Positions 19,522 to 27,409 of a stretch of 64,000 bases of DNA are shown here, piece by piece. Below the pieces are notes generated by a model. That model was not told the DNA's origin. It was given only the letters and a program-made list of their open reading frames with translations, and did no database searches. Each line of letters opens with the position of its first letter. Position 1 is the stretch's first letter. Made by a program: the position numbers and the translations under genes. The stretch comes from Streptomyces sp. CB02056 (GTDB lineage Bacteria > Actinomycetota > Actinomycetes > Streptomycetales > Streptomycetaceae), in the NCBI RefSeq assembly GCF_001905545.1, contig NZ_LIPD01000011.1, positions 1,495-65,494 on the forward strand, written 5' to 3'.

Positions 19522-21759
19522 GTGTCGGATGCCGAGCGCGGGATGACGTCGGGAGTGGCACGGGTGGCGAGGAAGACGGCGACGATGGACCCCGGCCCCG
19601 GCGCGCCCGCCGGGGCCGTCCCGGGCCTGGAGCGGCTGCCGGCCGCACCCACGCTGTTCGTCGGGCGGCGCGCCGAACTGGCCGCGCTGCGGGCGGCCGC
19701 CGCCCGCCCGGCGAGCGGGCGCTGCCCGGTGCTGGTGCTGGCCGGGCGCCCCGGCTCCGGACGGACCGTACTGGCCGCCCGCTTCGCCCGTACCGTCGCC
19801 GCCGACTACCCGGACGGCGTGCTGTTCGTCCGGCTGTCCGCCCCGGACGGCGGCCGGGTGGCGCCCGCCCGGGCCGCCCGGCTGCTGCTGGAGCAGCTCG
19901 ACCCGCAGACCGCCGTGCCGCTGCCCGGGATGGGCGAGGACGGGCGGGACGAGCCGGGCTGCGTGGCGCTGCGCGAGGCGCTCGCCGGGCTGCGGGTGCT
20001 GCTCGTCCTGGACGACGTCCGGGACGCCGGGCAGGTGTGGCCGCTGCTCGCCGACGAGCCCGGCTGCCTGGTGCTCGCCACCACGGCCGGGCCGCTCACC
20101 GGGATCGAGGACATCGACCCGGTGATCCTCGGCGGGCTGGACCGGCAGGCCTCCGGCGAGCTGCTGGCCGACCTGGTCGGCGGCACCCGGATCTCCTGCG
20201 ACCCGGTCGGCGGGGCGGACCTCGCCGAGGCCTGCGCCTCCCGGCCGGCCGCGCTGCGGCTGATGGCGGGGTGGCTGCGCGGGAACCCGAAGATCGCGGT
20301 CACGGAGGCGGCGCGCGAGCTCAACCGGGTGGTGGGGGAGGAGACGGCGGTCACGGGGGCCGTCGCGGAGCCGGCCGCGGGCGGCGAGGCCGCCGCGGTT
20401 GCTTCGTCGAAGGAGAAGGAGAAGGAGAAGGGGAGGGCGCCGAAGAAGAAGGAGGGGGAGCGGGCGGCCAAGGCCTCCGGTGCCCCTTCGGTCGGGCCCG
20501 CCGGAGCGGCCGGAGCAGCCGGGCCGGGCGGGGCCGCTCGGGGCCCCTCGGGGAAGGCGGCCCCGGGGAAGCCGGGGGAGGGCCGGGCCGGTGAGCCCGC
20601 CGCGGCCGCCGCCGCGGTGACCGAGTCGGCCGGTGACCCGGCGGCCTGGGTGAAGCCCGGCCCGGAGCCGGCCGAGCCGGTGCCCGTCCCCGACAACGAT
20701 CCGCTGCTCGGCGCGTTCAGTCTGCTGTACCGCGGGCTGCCGGCCGCCCAGGCGCGGATGCTGCGCACCCTCACCCTGGCCCCGGCGCAGACCGCCGACC
20801 CGCGCACCGCCTCCGCCCTGGTCGGCTGCCCGGTGCCGGACGCGGCCGCGACGCTGGCCGCGCTGGCCGAGCGGGAGCTGCTCGGCGAGGAGGCGCCGAC
20901 CGCCGACGGCACCCCGCGCTACCGGGTGCCCGGGCGGCTCTACCCCCGACTGGTCCGGCTGCGCGAGCAGGAGGACCGGCCCACCGAGACCGAGCTGGCC
21001 CGGGCCCGGCTGCTGGAGCGGCTGGTCCGGCTCACCGAGTCGGCCCGCGCGCTGCTCGACCCGGCGGCCGGCCCGGGCTCCGGTCAGGACCCGCTGCCCG
21101 CCCCGCTGCGGCTGCGCTCGGCCGCGCACGCCCGCGAGTGGCTGCTCGGCGAGCGGGAGCTGCTGCTCGGCGCGGTGGCCGACGCGATCGGCCAGGGCGA
21201 CCTGGACGGATCGGCCGGGCGGCTGGTCACCGCGCTGCTGCGGGCCCTGCCGCTGACCGGAGCCGCCGCCCCCACCGACCTCTACCGGCTGCACGAGCTG
21301 GTGCTGACCGTCGCCGAGCGCAACGGCCGGCCCCGCCGGGCCTCGGCCGCGCTGCTCAACCTGGGCGACCTCCAGGCCTCGGCGGGCCGCTGGGAGCAGG
21401 CCGCCGCCCACTACCGGGCCGCCCTGGAGCACGCCCGGAGGGCCGACGACGAACCGCTCTGCGCCCGGGCCCTGGAGAGCGCCGCCAACTGCCACCGGGC
21501 GCTCGGCGACGCGGTGCGGGCCGCCGACTGGTACGGCCGGGCGCTCGGCCTGCGGCAGGCGCTCGGGGACCACGCGGCCGAGGCCCGGCTGCTCGCCCGG
21601 GTGGCCGAGGCGCACACCGCGCAGCGCCGCTTCGACGAGGCCGACCGGGAGTACCGGGCCGCGCTCGCGGTGCTGCGCCGGCTGGGCGACGAGCGGGGCC
21701 TGGAGGCCGTCGGGGGCGCCCTCGCGGACCTGCGGGAACGCGTCGACGCCGGGTGGTGA
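19522..21759 (+). CDS. AfsR-like NB-ARC/TPR signalling ATPase lacking a SARP domain
   Basis: Residues about 45-270 form an NB-ARC-like ATPase: FVGRRAELAALRAA, P-loop LAGRPGSGRTVLAARFA, Walker B LRVLLVLDDVRDA and LATTAGPLTG. A linker of about 110 residues is low complexity, with a KEKEKEKGRAPKKKEGE run and Gly/Ala/Pro. The C-terminal 250 residues are TPR (ALLNLGDLQASAGRWEQAAAHYRAALEHAR and three similar). The P-loop lysine is replaced by arginine. No OmpR-type DNA-binding domain precedes it, unlike AfsR. The start is uncertain: ATG 19522, ATG 19543, or GTG 19564, which has GGGAG upstream. Likely a scaffold or sensor; target unknown. Confidence 0.75.
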   Translation: MSDAERGMTSGVARVARKTATMDPGPGAPAGAVPGLERLPAAPTLFVGRRAELAALRAAAARPASGRCPVLVLAGRPGSGRTVLAARFARTVAADYPDGVLFVRLSAPDGGRVAPARAARLLLEQLDPQTAVPLPGMGEDGRDEPGCVALREALAGLRVLLVLDDVRDAGQVWPLLADEPGCLVLATTAGPLTGIEDIDPVILGGLDRQASGELLADLVGGTRISCDPVGGADLAEACASRPAALRLMAGWLRGNPKIAVTEAARELNRVVGEETAVTGAVAEPAAGGEAAAVASSKEKEKEKGRAPKKKEGERAAKASGAPSVGPAGAAGAAGPGGAARGPSGKAAPGKPGEGRAGEPAAAAAAVTESAGDPAAWVKPGPEPAEPVPVPDNDPLLGAFSLLYRGLPAAQARMLRTLTLAPAQTADPRTASALVGCPVPDAAATLAALAERELLGEEAPTADGTPRYRVPGRLYPRLVRLREQEDRPTETELARARLLERLVRLTESARALLDPAAGPGSGQDPLPAPLRLRSAAHAREWLLGERELLLGAVADAIGQGDLDGSAGRLVTALLRALPLTGAAAPTDLYRLHELVLTVAERNGRPRRASAALLNLGDLQASAGRWEQAAAHYRAALEHARRADDEPLCARALESAANCHRALGDAVRAADWYGRALGLRQALGDHAAEARLLARVAEAHTAQRRFDEADREYRAALAVLRRLGDERGLEAVGGALADLRERVDAGW

Positions 21760-22020
21760 TGGGCCTTTCGGAGGTATTGTCGGAAGTGCCCGGTTACGAC
21801 GTCTTTGGTGGGTAAGTCGCAGGGGAAGCCTACGAATCTGCCAATGTGTTCGGAAAATTTATTCACTTTGGAAGGCTGACACGCCGCCTGGGCTTCATTA
21901 CACTCGAACTCAGTCGCGCAGCGATCCCGGCCCCGGGCTGTCCCGGAGGCTTCCCCACGTGCGCGTCGCCCACCGGTCTTCTCCGGTCGGGACCCCCATG
22001 GCAAGAGGACGTGTTTAGCC
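21760..22020. promoter_or_regulatory. AT-richer leader of ald
   Basis: The 261-bp gap includes the lowest-GC stretch of the neighbourhood (about 21835-21905, with AAAATTTATTCACTTTGG). That is where a promoter and regulator sites would be expected; no correctly spaced -35/-10 pair can be named confidently. Confidence 0.4.
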
Positions 22021-23136
22021 GTGAAGGTCGGCATCCCCCGCGAGGTCAAGAACCACGAGTACCGCGTGGCCATCACGCCCGCCGGCGTGCATGAGCTGGT
22101 CCGCAACGGACACGAGGTCTACATCGAGGACAACGCCGGTGTCGGCTCCTCGATCCCGAACGAGGAGTACGTGGCCGCCGGCGCCACCATCCTCCCCACC
22201 GCCGACGAGGTGTGGGCCACCGCCGACCTGCTGCTGAAGGTCAAGGAGCCCATCGCCTCCGAGTACCACCGGCTGCGCAAGGGCCAGACCCTCTTCACGT
22301 ACCTCCACCTGGCGGCCGACCGGGCCGGCACCGACGCGCTGATCGCCTCGGGCACCACCGCCATCGCGTACGAGACCGTGCAGCTGTCGAACGGCGCGCT
22401 GCCGCTGCTCGCCCCGATGTCCGAGGTCGCGGGCCGCCTGGCCCCGCAGGTCGGCTCGTACCACCTGATGCGTCCGGCCGGCGGCCGCGGCACCCTGCCG
22501 GGTGGCGTGCCCGGCACCCACCCGGCCAAGGCCGTCGTCATCGGTGGCGGCGTCTCCGGCTGGCACGCGGCCACCATCGCCGTCGGCATGGGTTACGAGG
22601 TGACCCTGCTGGACCGCGACATCAACAAGCTGCGCGAGGCCGACCGCATCTTCGGCACCAAGGTCAAGACCATCGTCTCGAACTCCTTCGAGCTGGAGAA
22701 GGCCGTCCTGGAGGCCGACCTGGTGGTCGGCGCCGTGCTGATCCCGGGCGCCAAGGCCCCGAAGCTGGTCACCAACGAGCTGGTCTCCCGCATGAAGCCG
22801 GGCTCCGTGCTCGTCGACATCGCCATCGACCAGGGCGGCTGCTTCGAGGACTCGCACGCCACCACGCACGACGACCCGACCTTCAAGGTCCACAACTCGG
22901 TCTTCTACTGCGTGGCCAACATGCCGGGCGCCGTCCCGAACACCTCCACCTACGCGCTGACCAACGCCACCATGCCGTACGTGCTGGAGCTGGCCAACCG
23001 CGGCTGGAAGGACGCGCTGCGCCGCGACGCCGCGCTCGCCAAGGGCCTGAACGTGCACGAGGGCCAGATCACCTTCCCGGCCGTGGCCGAGGCCTTCGGC
23101 CTGGAGTCGGTCTCCCTGGAGAGCGTGCTCGCCTGA
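22021..23136 (+). CDS. ald: Alanine dehydrogenase
   Basis: The 371-residue NAD-dependent enzyme interconverts L-alanine with pyruvate and ammonia. The start MKVGIPREVKNHEYRVAITP is diagnostic. The Rossmann motif is VVIGGGVSGWHAA. Catalytic-site segments LLKVKEP (Lys) and TYLHLAADR (His) and the C-terminal QGGCFEDSHATTHDDP are present. GTG 22021 is used. It is followed by a hairpin terminator. Its upstream region suggests its own regulated promoter. Confidence 0.96.
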   Translation: MKVGIPREVKNHEYRVAITPAGVHELVRNGHEVYIEDNAGVGSSIPNEEYVAAGATILPTADEVWATADLLLKVKEPIASEYHRLRKGQTLFTYLHLAADRAGTDALIASGTTAIAYETVQLSNGALPLLAPMSEVAGRLAPQVGSYHLMRPAGGRGTLPGGVPGTHPAKAVVIGGGVSGWHAATIAVGMGYEVTLLDRDINKLREADRIFGTKVKTIVSNSFELEKAVLEADLVVGAVLIPGAKAPKLVTNELVSRMKPGSVLVDIAIDQGGCFEDSHATTHDDPTFKVHNSVFYCVANMPGAVPNTSTYALTNATMPYVLELANRGWKDALRRDAALAKGLNVHEGQITFPAVAEAFGLESVSLESVLA

Positions 23137-23162
23137 ACCCCCTGACCGCCCGGCGGTCGTTC

Positions 23163-23193
23163 GCCCCCGACCCGATCCCTTCGGGCCGGGGGC
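23163..23193 (+). terminator. Hairpin terminator after ald
   Basis: A 13-bp stem with one mismatch (23163-23175 with 23181-23193) and a short loop, 27 bp past the stop codon. Confidence 0.75.
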
Positions 23194-23462
23194 TTCGCCG
23201 TGCCCGTGAACGGCGGGTGGATCGGGTAGGTCGCTCTGTCGTCAATATCTGTCGGTCACGTCACCCGCCCGCAGAAACGTTGGGGCCGGTGACCCGCTCA
23301 TCCCTTGACAGCAGCCCGCTCGATAGTCGACACATCCTGCCCACTACCGTGGATTGTGTTGCTGCGAACGCCTTGAACGGCCTAGAGTCGCAAACCGTCG
23401 GCATGCTGCCACGCTGACGAATCGACATAGAGTCCTGGATGCCCAAGGAGGTAAGACGACTT
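23194..23462 (+). promoter_or_regulatory. Leader and strong ribosome binding site of the parA-like gene
   Basis: No gene is seen. A TTGACA hexamer at 23305 has no well-spaced -10 partner. The near-perfect Shine-Dalgarno AAGGAGGT at 23445-23452 sits ten bases before GTG 23463 and fixes that start rather than ATG 23439, which would place the Shine-Dalgarno inside the coding region. Confidence 0.65.
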
Positions 23463-24629
23463 GTGAATGAGTCGACAATTGCTCCCGGGGGTGGTCAGCC
23501 AGGACTGGCGGCGCTCACCGCCGGCCAGCCGAGTGAGGAGCCCGGGGCCCGGCAGCCCTCCGTGGGCTCGGCCGAGGTCGGCTCGGTCGCACTCCGTACT
23601 TTCGAAGCACGCCAGAACACAGCACAGGTGACCACGGTGACCGATTACGACGCCGACTTGGCGGCCTACGGCCTGGCCTACGGCGAGTTCGCCTACGGCG
23701 CCTACGACGACCCGGACGCCGAGTACGAGCCGGACCCGGAGTACGCCGCCACGCTGGCCCCCGACGCCGCGCGCCAGCGCCGCGAGCGGGTCGGCCCGAC
23801 CGGCCGTCCGCTGCCGTACTTCCCGATCCCCGCGCCGGTCGCCGAGCACGGCCCCGCCCAGATCATCGCCATGTGCAACCAGAAGGGCGGCGTCGGCAAG
23901 ACCACGTCGACCATCAACCTGGGCGCGGCGCTGGCCGAGTACGGCCGCCGGGTGCTGCTCGTCGACTTCGACCCGCAGGGCGCGCTCTCGGTCGGCCTCG
24001 GCGTCAACCCGATGGAGCTCGACGTCACCGTCTACAACCTGCTCATGGAGCGGGGCCTGACGGCCGACGAGGTGCTGCTGAAGACGGCGGTCCCGGGGAT
24101 GGACCTGCTGCCGTCCAACATCGACCTCTCCGCCGCCGAGGTGCAGCTGGTCAGCGAGGTGGCCCGGGAGTCCGCGCTGGCGCGCGCCCTGAAGCCGCTG
24201 CTGCCCGACTACGACTACGTCATCATCGACTGCCAGCCCTCGCTGGGCCTGCTGACGGTCAATGCGCTGACGGCCGCTCACAGCGTGATCGTCCCGCTGG
24301 AGTGCGAGTTCTTCGCGCTGCGCGGTGTCGCGCTGCTGACCGAGACCATCGAGAAGGTCTGCGAGCGGCTCAACCCCGACCTGCGCCTGGACGGCATCCT
24401 GGCCACCATGTACGACTCGCGCACCGTGCACAGCCGCGAGGTGCTGGCACGCGTCGTCGAGGCGTTCGGCGAGCACGTCTTCCACACCGTCATCGGGCGG
24501 ACCGTGCGCTTCCCGGAGACCACCGTCGCCGGCGAGCCCATCACGACGTACGCGACCAACTCGGTCGGTGCCGCCGCCTACCGCCAGCTCGCCAGGGAGG
24601 TGCTCGACCGGTGCCGCCCCGCCGAGTGA
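23463..24629 (+). CDS. ParA-family ATPase of the scpAB locus
   Basis: About 388 residues. The first 120 are acidic and disordered; the rest is a ParA/Soj ATPase with deviant Walker A NQKGGVGKTTSTINLG, Walker A' LLVDFDPQGALS, Walker B YDYVIIDCQPSLGLLTVNAL and the C-terminal TVRFPETTVAGEPITTYA. It differs from the oriC-linked ParA by its location beside scpA, scpB and rluB, a placement conserved in Mycobacterium and Streptomyces. It probably acts in chromosome organisation or segregation. The stop overlaps the next gene by four bases (GTGA). Confidence 0.9.
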   Translation: MNESTIAPGGGQPGLAALTAGQPSEEPGARQPSVGSAEVGSVALRTFEARQNTAQVTTVTDYDADLAAYGLAYGEFAYGAYDDPDAEYEPDPEYAATLAPDAARQRRERVGPTGRPLPYFPIPAPVAEHGPAQIIAMCNQKGGVGKTTSTINLGAALAEYGRRVLLVDFDPQGALSVGLGVNPMELDVTVYNLLMERGLTADEVLLKTAVPGMDLLPSNIDLSAAEVQLVSEVARESALARALKPLLPDYDYVIIDCQPSLGLLTVNALTAAHSVIVPLECEFFALRGVALLTETIEKVCERLNPDLRLDGILATMYDSRTVHSREVLARVVEAFGEHVFHTVIGRTVRFPETTVAGEPITTYATNSVGAAAYRQLAREVLDRCRPAE

Positions 24630-25234
24630 GTCTCCCGGGTGCCGACGAGCTGTTCCGGACCACGGGAGGGATGGCGCTGTCGCCCTCCCTCGCGCCGCGT
24701 CCGGCCGCCGAGGCATCCAGACCGGAGACCGCGCGGACCGTCAACGGCCGACCGGACGGCGCCGAGGGCACCGAGGCCGCCCAGGGCGCCCAGGACGACC
24801 GGCAGGTGACGCCGGAGCAGCAGGCGGGCGCCTCGGTGCCGGCGCCCGCGCAGCGGTCCGGAGCGGGCGTCGGGCCCGCCGCAGGCGTCGCCGCGGCCGG
24901 GCAGGCCGTCCAGGGCGGCCGGAGTGCCGCCCCGGCGGCCCGCACCCACCAGGGCGCCGCCGAGGAGCCGTCCGGTGCCGCCGGCCGTGCCCGGCCGCGC
25001 GGCCGCGCGCCGCGCCGGCCCAGCGGGCGCGAGCGGCACGACGAGAAGATCACGGTGTACGTGTCCGCCGAGGAGCTCATGGACCTGGAGCACGCCCGGC
25101 TGGTGCTGCGCGGCGAGCACGGCCTGGCCGTGGACCGCGGGCGGATCGTCCGGGAGGCCATCGCGGTCGTCCTGGCGGACCTGGAGCAGCGGGGCGAGGC
25201 CTCGATCCTGGTACGGCGGCTGCGCGGCCGGTAG
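24626..25234 (+). CDS. Small partner of ParA with a ribbon-helix-helix-like C-terminus
   Basis: About 202 residues. The first 135 are disordered (Ala, Gly, Pro, Gln). The C-terminal 65 are conserved-looking: strand KITVYVSAEELMDLEHARL, then LAVDRGRIVREAIAVVLADLE. A strand followed by two helices with the RGRIVREAI pattern resembles ribbon-helix-helix DNA-binding domains such as those partnering ParA on plasmids. The start overlaps the parA-like stop codon as GTGA, so translation is coupled. An upstream in-frame GTG at 24611 is possible. A role as DNA-binding partner of the ATPase is inference. Confidence 0.7.
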   Translation: MSLPGADELFRTTGGMALSPSLAPRPAAEASRPETARTVNGRPDGAEGTEAAQGAQDDRQVTPEQQAGASVPAPAQRSGAGVGPAAGVAAAGQAVQGGRSAAPAARTHQGAAEEPSGAAGRARPRGRAPRRPSGRERHDEKITVYVSAEELMDLEHARLVLRGEHGLAVDRGRIVREAIAVVLADLEQRGEASILVRRLRGR

Positions 25235-25608
25235 GCGGCGCGGAAGGGCGGCCGGCGGTTGCGCCGGGCGTCGAGGGGGGCCGCGGGCCCGGCGTGGGGA
25301 GGCCGCCGGAGCCGTGTCGGGCGCCGCAGGGCGCCGCAAGGGCGGCAGGAGGCCCGCGGGACGCGGGCCGGAGGGCAGGCGACGTCCCGGGTGCCGGAGG
25401 GCCGTGTCGGGCGCCGCAGGGGCGTTCCCGGGGCCCGGGGGACCCACCGTGGCCTGTTCGACGGGACGGGTGCGTGCGGAGGGGCTCGTACGGGCCGGTG
25501 AGCGCCGGCGGAGCGCCGGGCGGGCGCCGGTCCGGGGCGCGGGTGGCACGGCGTGTCGGTCGGCCCCGGGGCCGGACCGGAGGCGGGGACGGGTGAAGAT
25601 GGACCGTC
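25235..25608. repeat. Gap with 21-bp direct repeat between the ParA partner gene and scpA
   Basis: There is no convincing gene in 374 bp. A perfect 21-bp direct repeat beginning GCCGTGTCGGGCGCC occurs at 25311 and 25401, 90 bp apart. The region is extremely G-rich on the plus strand. scpA starts at the end of the gap without a strong ribosome binding site. Confidence 0.6.
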
Positions 25609-26511
25609 ATGCCCAGAACCGCCGGACCAGCCGCCACCGTCACCGCTAGCACCACCGCCGCGAGCGCGACCGAGAACGAGTCGCGGGGCGGCTTCCGGGT
25701 ACGGCTGGACAACTTCGAGGGCCCCTTCGACCTGCTGCTCAGCCTGATCGCCAAGCACCGGATGGACGTCACCGAGGTGGCGCTGGCCACCGTGACCGAC
25801 GAGTTCATGGCGCACATCCGGGCGATGGGCCCCGACTGGGACCTGGACGCGGCGACCGAGTTCCTGGTGGTGGCCGCCACCCTGCTCGACCTCAAGGCCG
25901 CCCGGCTGCTCCCGGTGGCGGAGGTCGAGGACGAGGCCGACCTGGCCCTGCTGGAGGCCCGTGACCTGCTGTTCGCGCGGCTGCTCCAGTACCGGGCGTA
26001 CAAGCGGGCGGCGGCGCTGTTCGGCGAACGCTGGGCGGCCGAGCTGCTGCGCCGGCCCCGGACCGCCGCCCTGGAGCCCCGGCACGCGGAGCTGCTGCCG
26101 GAGGTCGTCCTCGGCATCGGGCCGCGGCGGCTGGCCGAGCTGGCGGCCAGGGCGATGGAGCCCAGGCCCGCGCCGGTCGTGTATGTGGACCACATCCACA
26201 CCCCGCCGGTGAGCGTGCGGGAGCAGGCCTCCCTGGTGGTGGGGCTGCTCACCGAGCTGGGCGAGGCCTCGTTCCGGCGACTGGTGGAGGACGCGCCGGA
26301 CGACCTGGTGGTGGTCGCCCGCTTCCTGGCGCTGCTGGAGCTGTACCGGGAGCGGGTGCTCGCCTTCGAGCAGCCGGAGGCGCTCGGGGAGCTGCTGGTG
26401 CGCTGGGTGGCCGAGGAGGGGCGGAGCGCGGTCGAGGTGACGGACGAGTTCGACCGGCCGGCCGGTGAGGCCGGTGGAGACGGCGGGGTCGAGGAGGGTC
26501 GGCGGCGATGA
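25609..26511 (+). CDS. scpA: Segregation and condensation protein A
   Basis: The 300-residue kleisin links SMC heads in bacterial condensin. Diagnostic N-terminal stretch FRVRLDNFEGPFDLLLSLIAKHRMDVTEVALATVTDEF, then AATEFLVVAATLLDLKAARLLP, and the C-terminal winged-helix segment VVARFLALLELYRERVLAFEQ. The last 25 residues are Gly/Glu-rich. Its stop overlaps the scpB start as ATGA, giving coupled 1:1-type expression. Confidence 0.95.
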   Translation: MPRTAGPAATVTASTTAASATENESRGGFRVRLDNFEGPFDLLLSLIAKHRMDVTEVALATVTDEFMAHIRAMGPDWDLDAATEFLVVAATLLDLKAARLLPVAEVEDEADLALLEARDLLFARLLQYRAYKRAAALFGERWAAELLRRPRTAALEPRHAELLPEVVLGIGPRRLAELAARAMEPRPAPVVYVDHIHTPPVSVREQASLVVGLLTELGEASFRRLVEDAPDDLVVVARFLALLELYRERVLAFEQPEALGELLVRWVAEEGRSAVEVTDEFDRPAGEAGGDGGVEEGRRR

Positions 26512-27347
26512 GCGGACGGGACGAGGGCGGGCGGCCGGTGCGGCGCCCGCTGGGGATGCCGGGGCGGCCGAGGGCCGAGGAGTGGCTGGAGCCGGCCTTC
26601 GCGCTGCTGCCGGACCCGGTGGAGCCCGCGGGGCCGGTCGGGCCGGTGGAGCCGGCCGGGGCGGTCGTCGTGCACCAGAAGTCGGCCCCGCCGGCCTCCG
26701 GTGCCGAGGGGCCCGCCGACGCCGGGCTGCGGGCCGACCTGGAGGCCGTGCTGATGGTCGTCGACGAGCCGGTGGCGGAGGAGCGGCTGGCCGGGGTGCT
26801 GGAGCGGCCCCGGGCCGAGGTGGCGGCCGCGCTGCGCGAGCTGTCCGCCGAGTACACGGCCCAGGGCCGCGGTTTCGACCTGCGGCTGGTCGCGGGCGGC
26901 TGGCGGTTCTACAGCCGGGACACCTGTTCCGCGGCCGTCGACCGCTTCCTCCTGGACGGCCGGCAGGCCCGGCTCAGCCAGGCCGCACTGGAGACCCTGG
27001 CGGTGATCGCCTACCGGCAGCCGGTGTCCAGATCCCGGGTTTCCGCCGTCCGTGGTGTGAACTGTGACGGCGTGATGCGTACCCTGGTACAGCGAGGACT
27101 GGTGGAAGAGGCCGGATCCGAGCCCGAAACAGGTGCGATCCTGTATCGGACGACGAACTACTTCCTGGAACGGATGGGGCTCCGCGGCCTGGACGAGCTG
27201 CCGGAGCTCGCTCCCTTCCTGCCCGAGGTCGACGACGTGGAAGCGGAGTCCCTGGAGGGCACGATGATCGCGGAGGCGGTCGCCGCCGCTGCCGCGCAGG
27301 CCGCGGACGGCAGTGGCGAGGCCGGTCGGGCCGGGCCCGATCGGTAG
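26508..27347 (+). CDS. scpB: Segregation and condensation protein B
   Basis: The 279-residue protein has two winged-helix domains: LEAVLMVVDEPVAEERLAGVL onward, and the ScpB signature ARLSQAALETLAVIAYRQPVSRSRVSAVRGVN followed by TLVQRGLVEEAG and LYRTTNYFLERMGL. An N-terminal extension of about 75 residues is Pro/Gly-rich. It binds ScpA in the SMC condensin. The ATG lies within the scpA stop. Confidence 0.94.
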   Translation: MSGRDEGGRPVRRPLGMPGRPRAEEWLEPAFALLPDPVEPAGPVGPVEPAGAVVVHQKSAPPASGAEGPADAGLRADLEAVLMVVDEPVAEERLAGVLERPRAEVAAALRELSAEYTAQGRGFDLRLVAGGWRFYSRDTCSAAVDRFLLDGRQARLSQAALETLAVIAYRQPVSRSRVSAVRGVNCDGVMRTLVQRGLVEEAGSEPETGAILYRTTNYFLERMGLRGLDELPELAPFLPEVDDVEAESLEGTMIAEAVAAAAAQAADGSGEAGRAGPDR

Positions 27348-27409
27348 GGGGCGGTGAGGTCGGCCGAAACGACCGCACATCCCAGACGGAACGACGTACG
27401 GACACTTTG

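Noticed and set aside
23305..23333. TTGACA promoter before the parA-like gene
   Set aside because: No acceptable -10 hexamer at 16-18 bp spacing.
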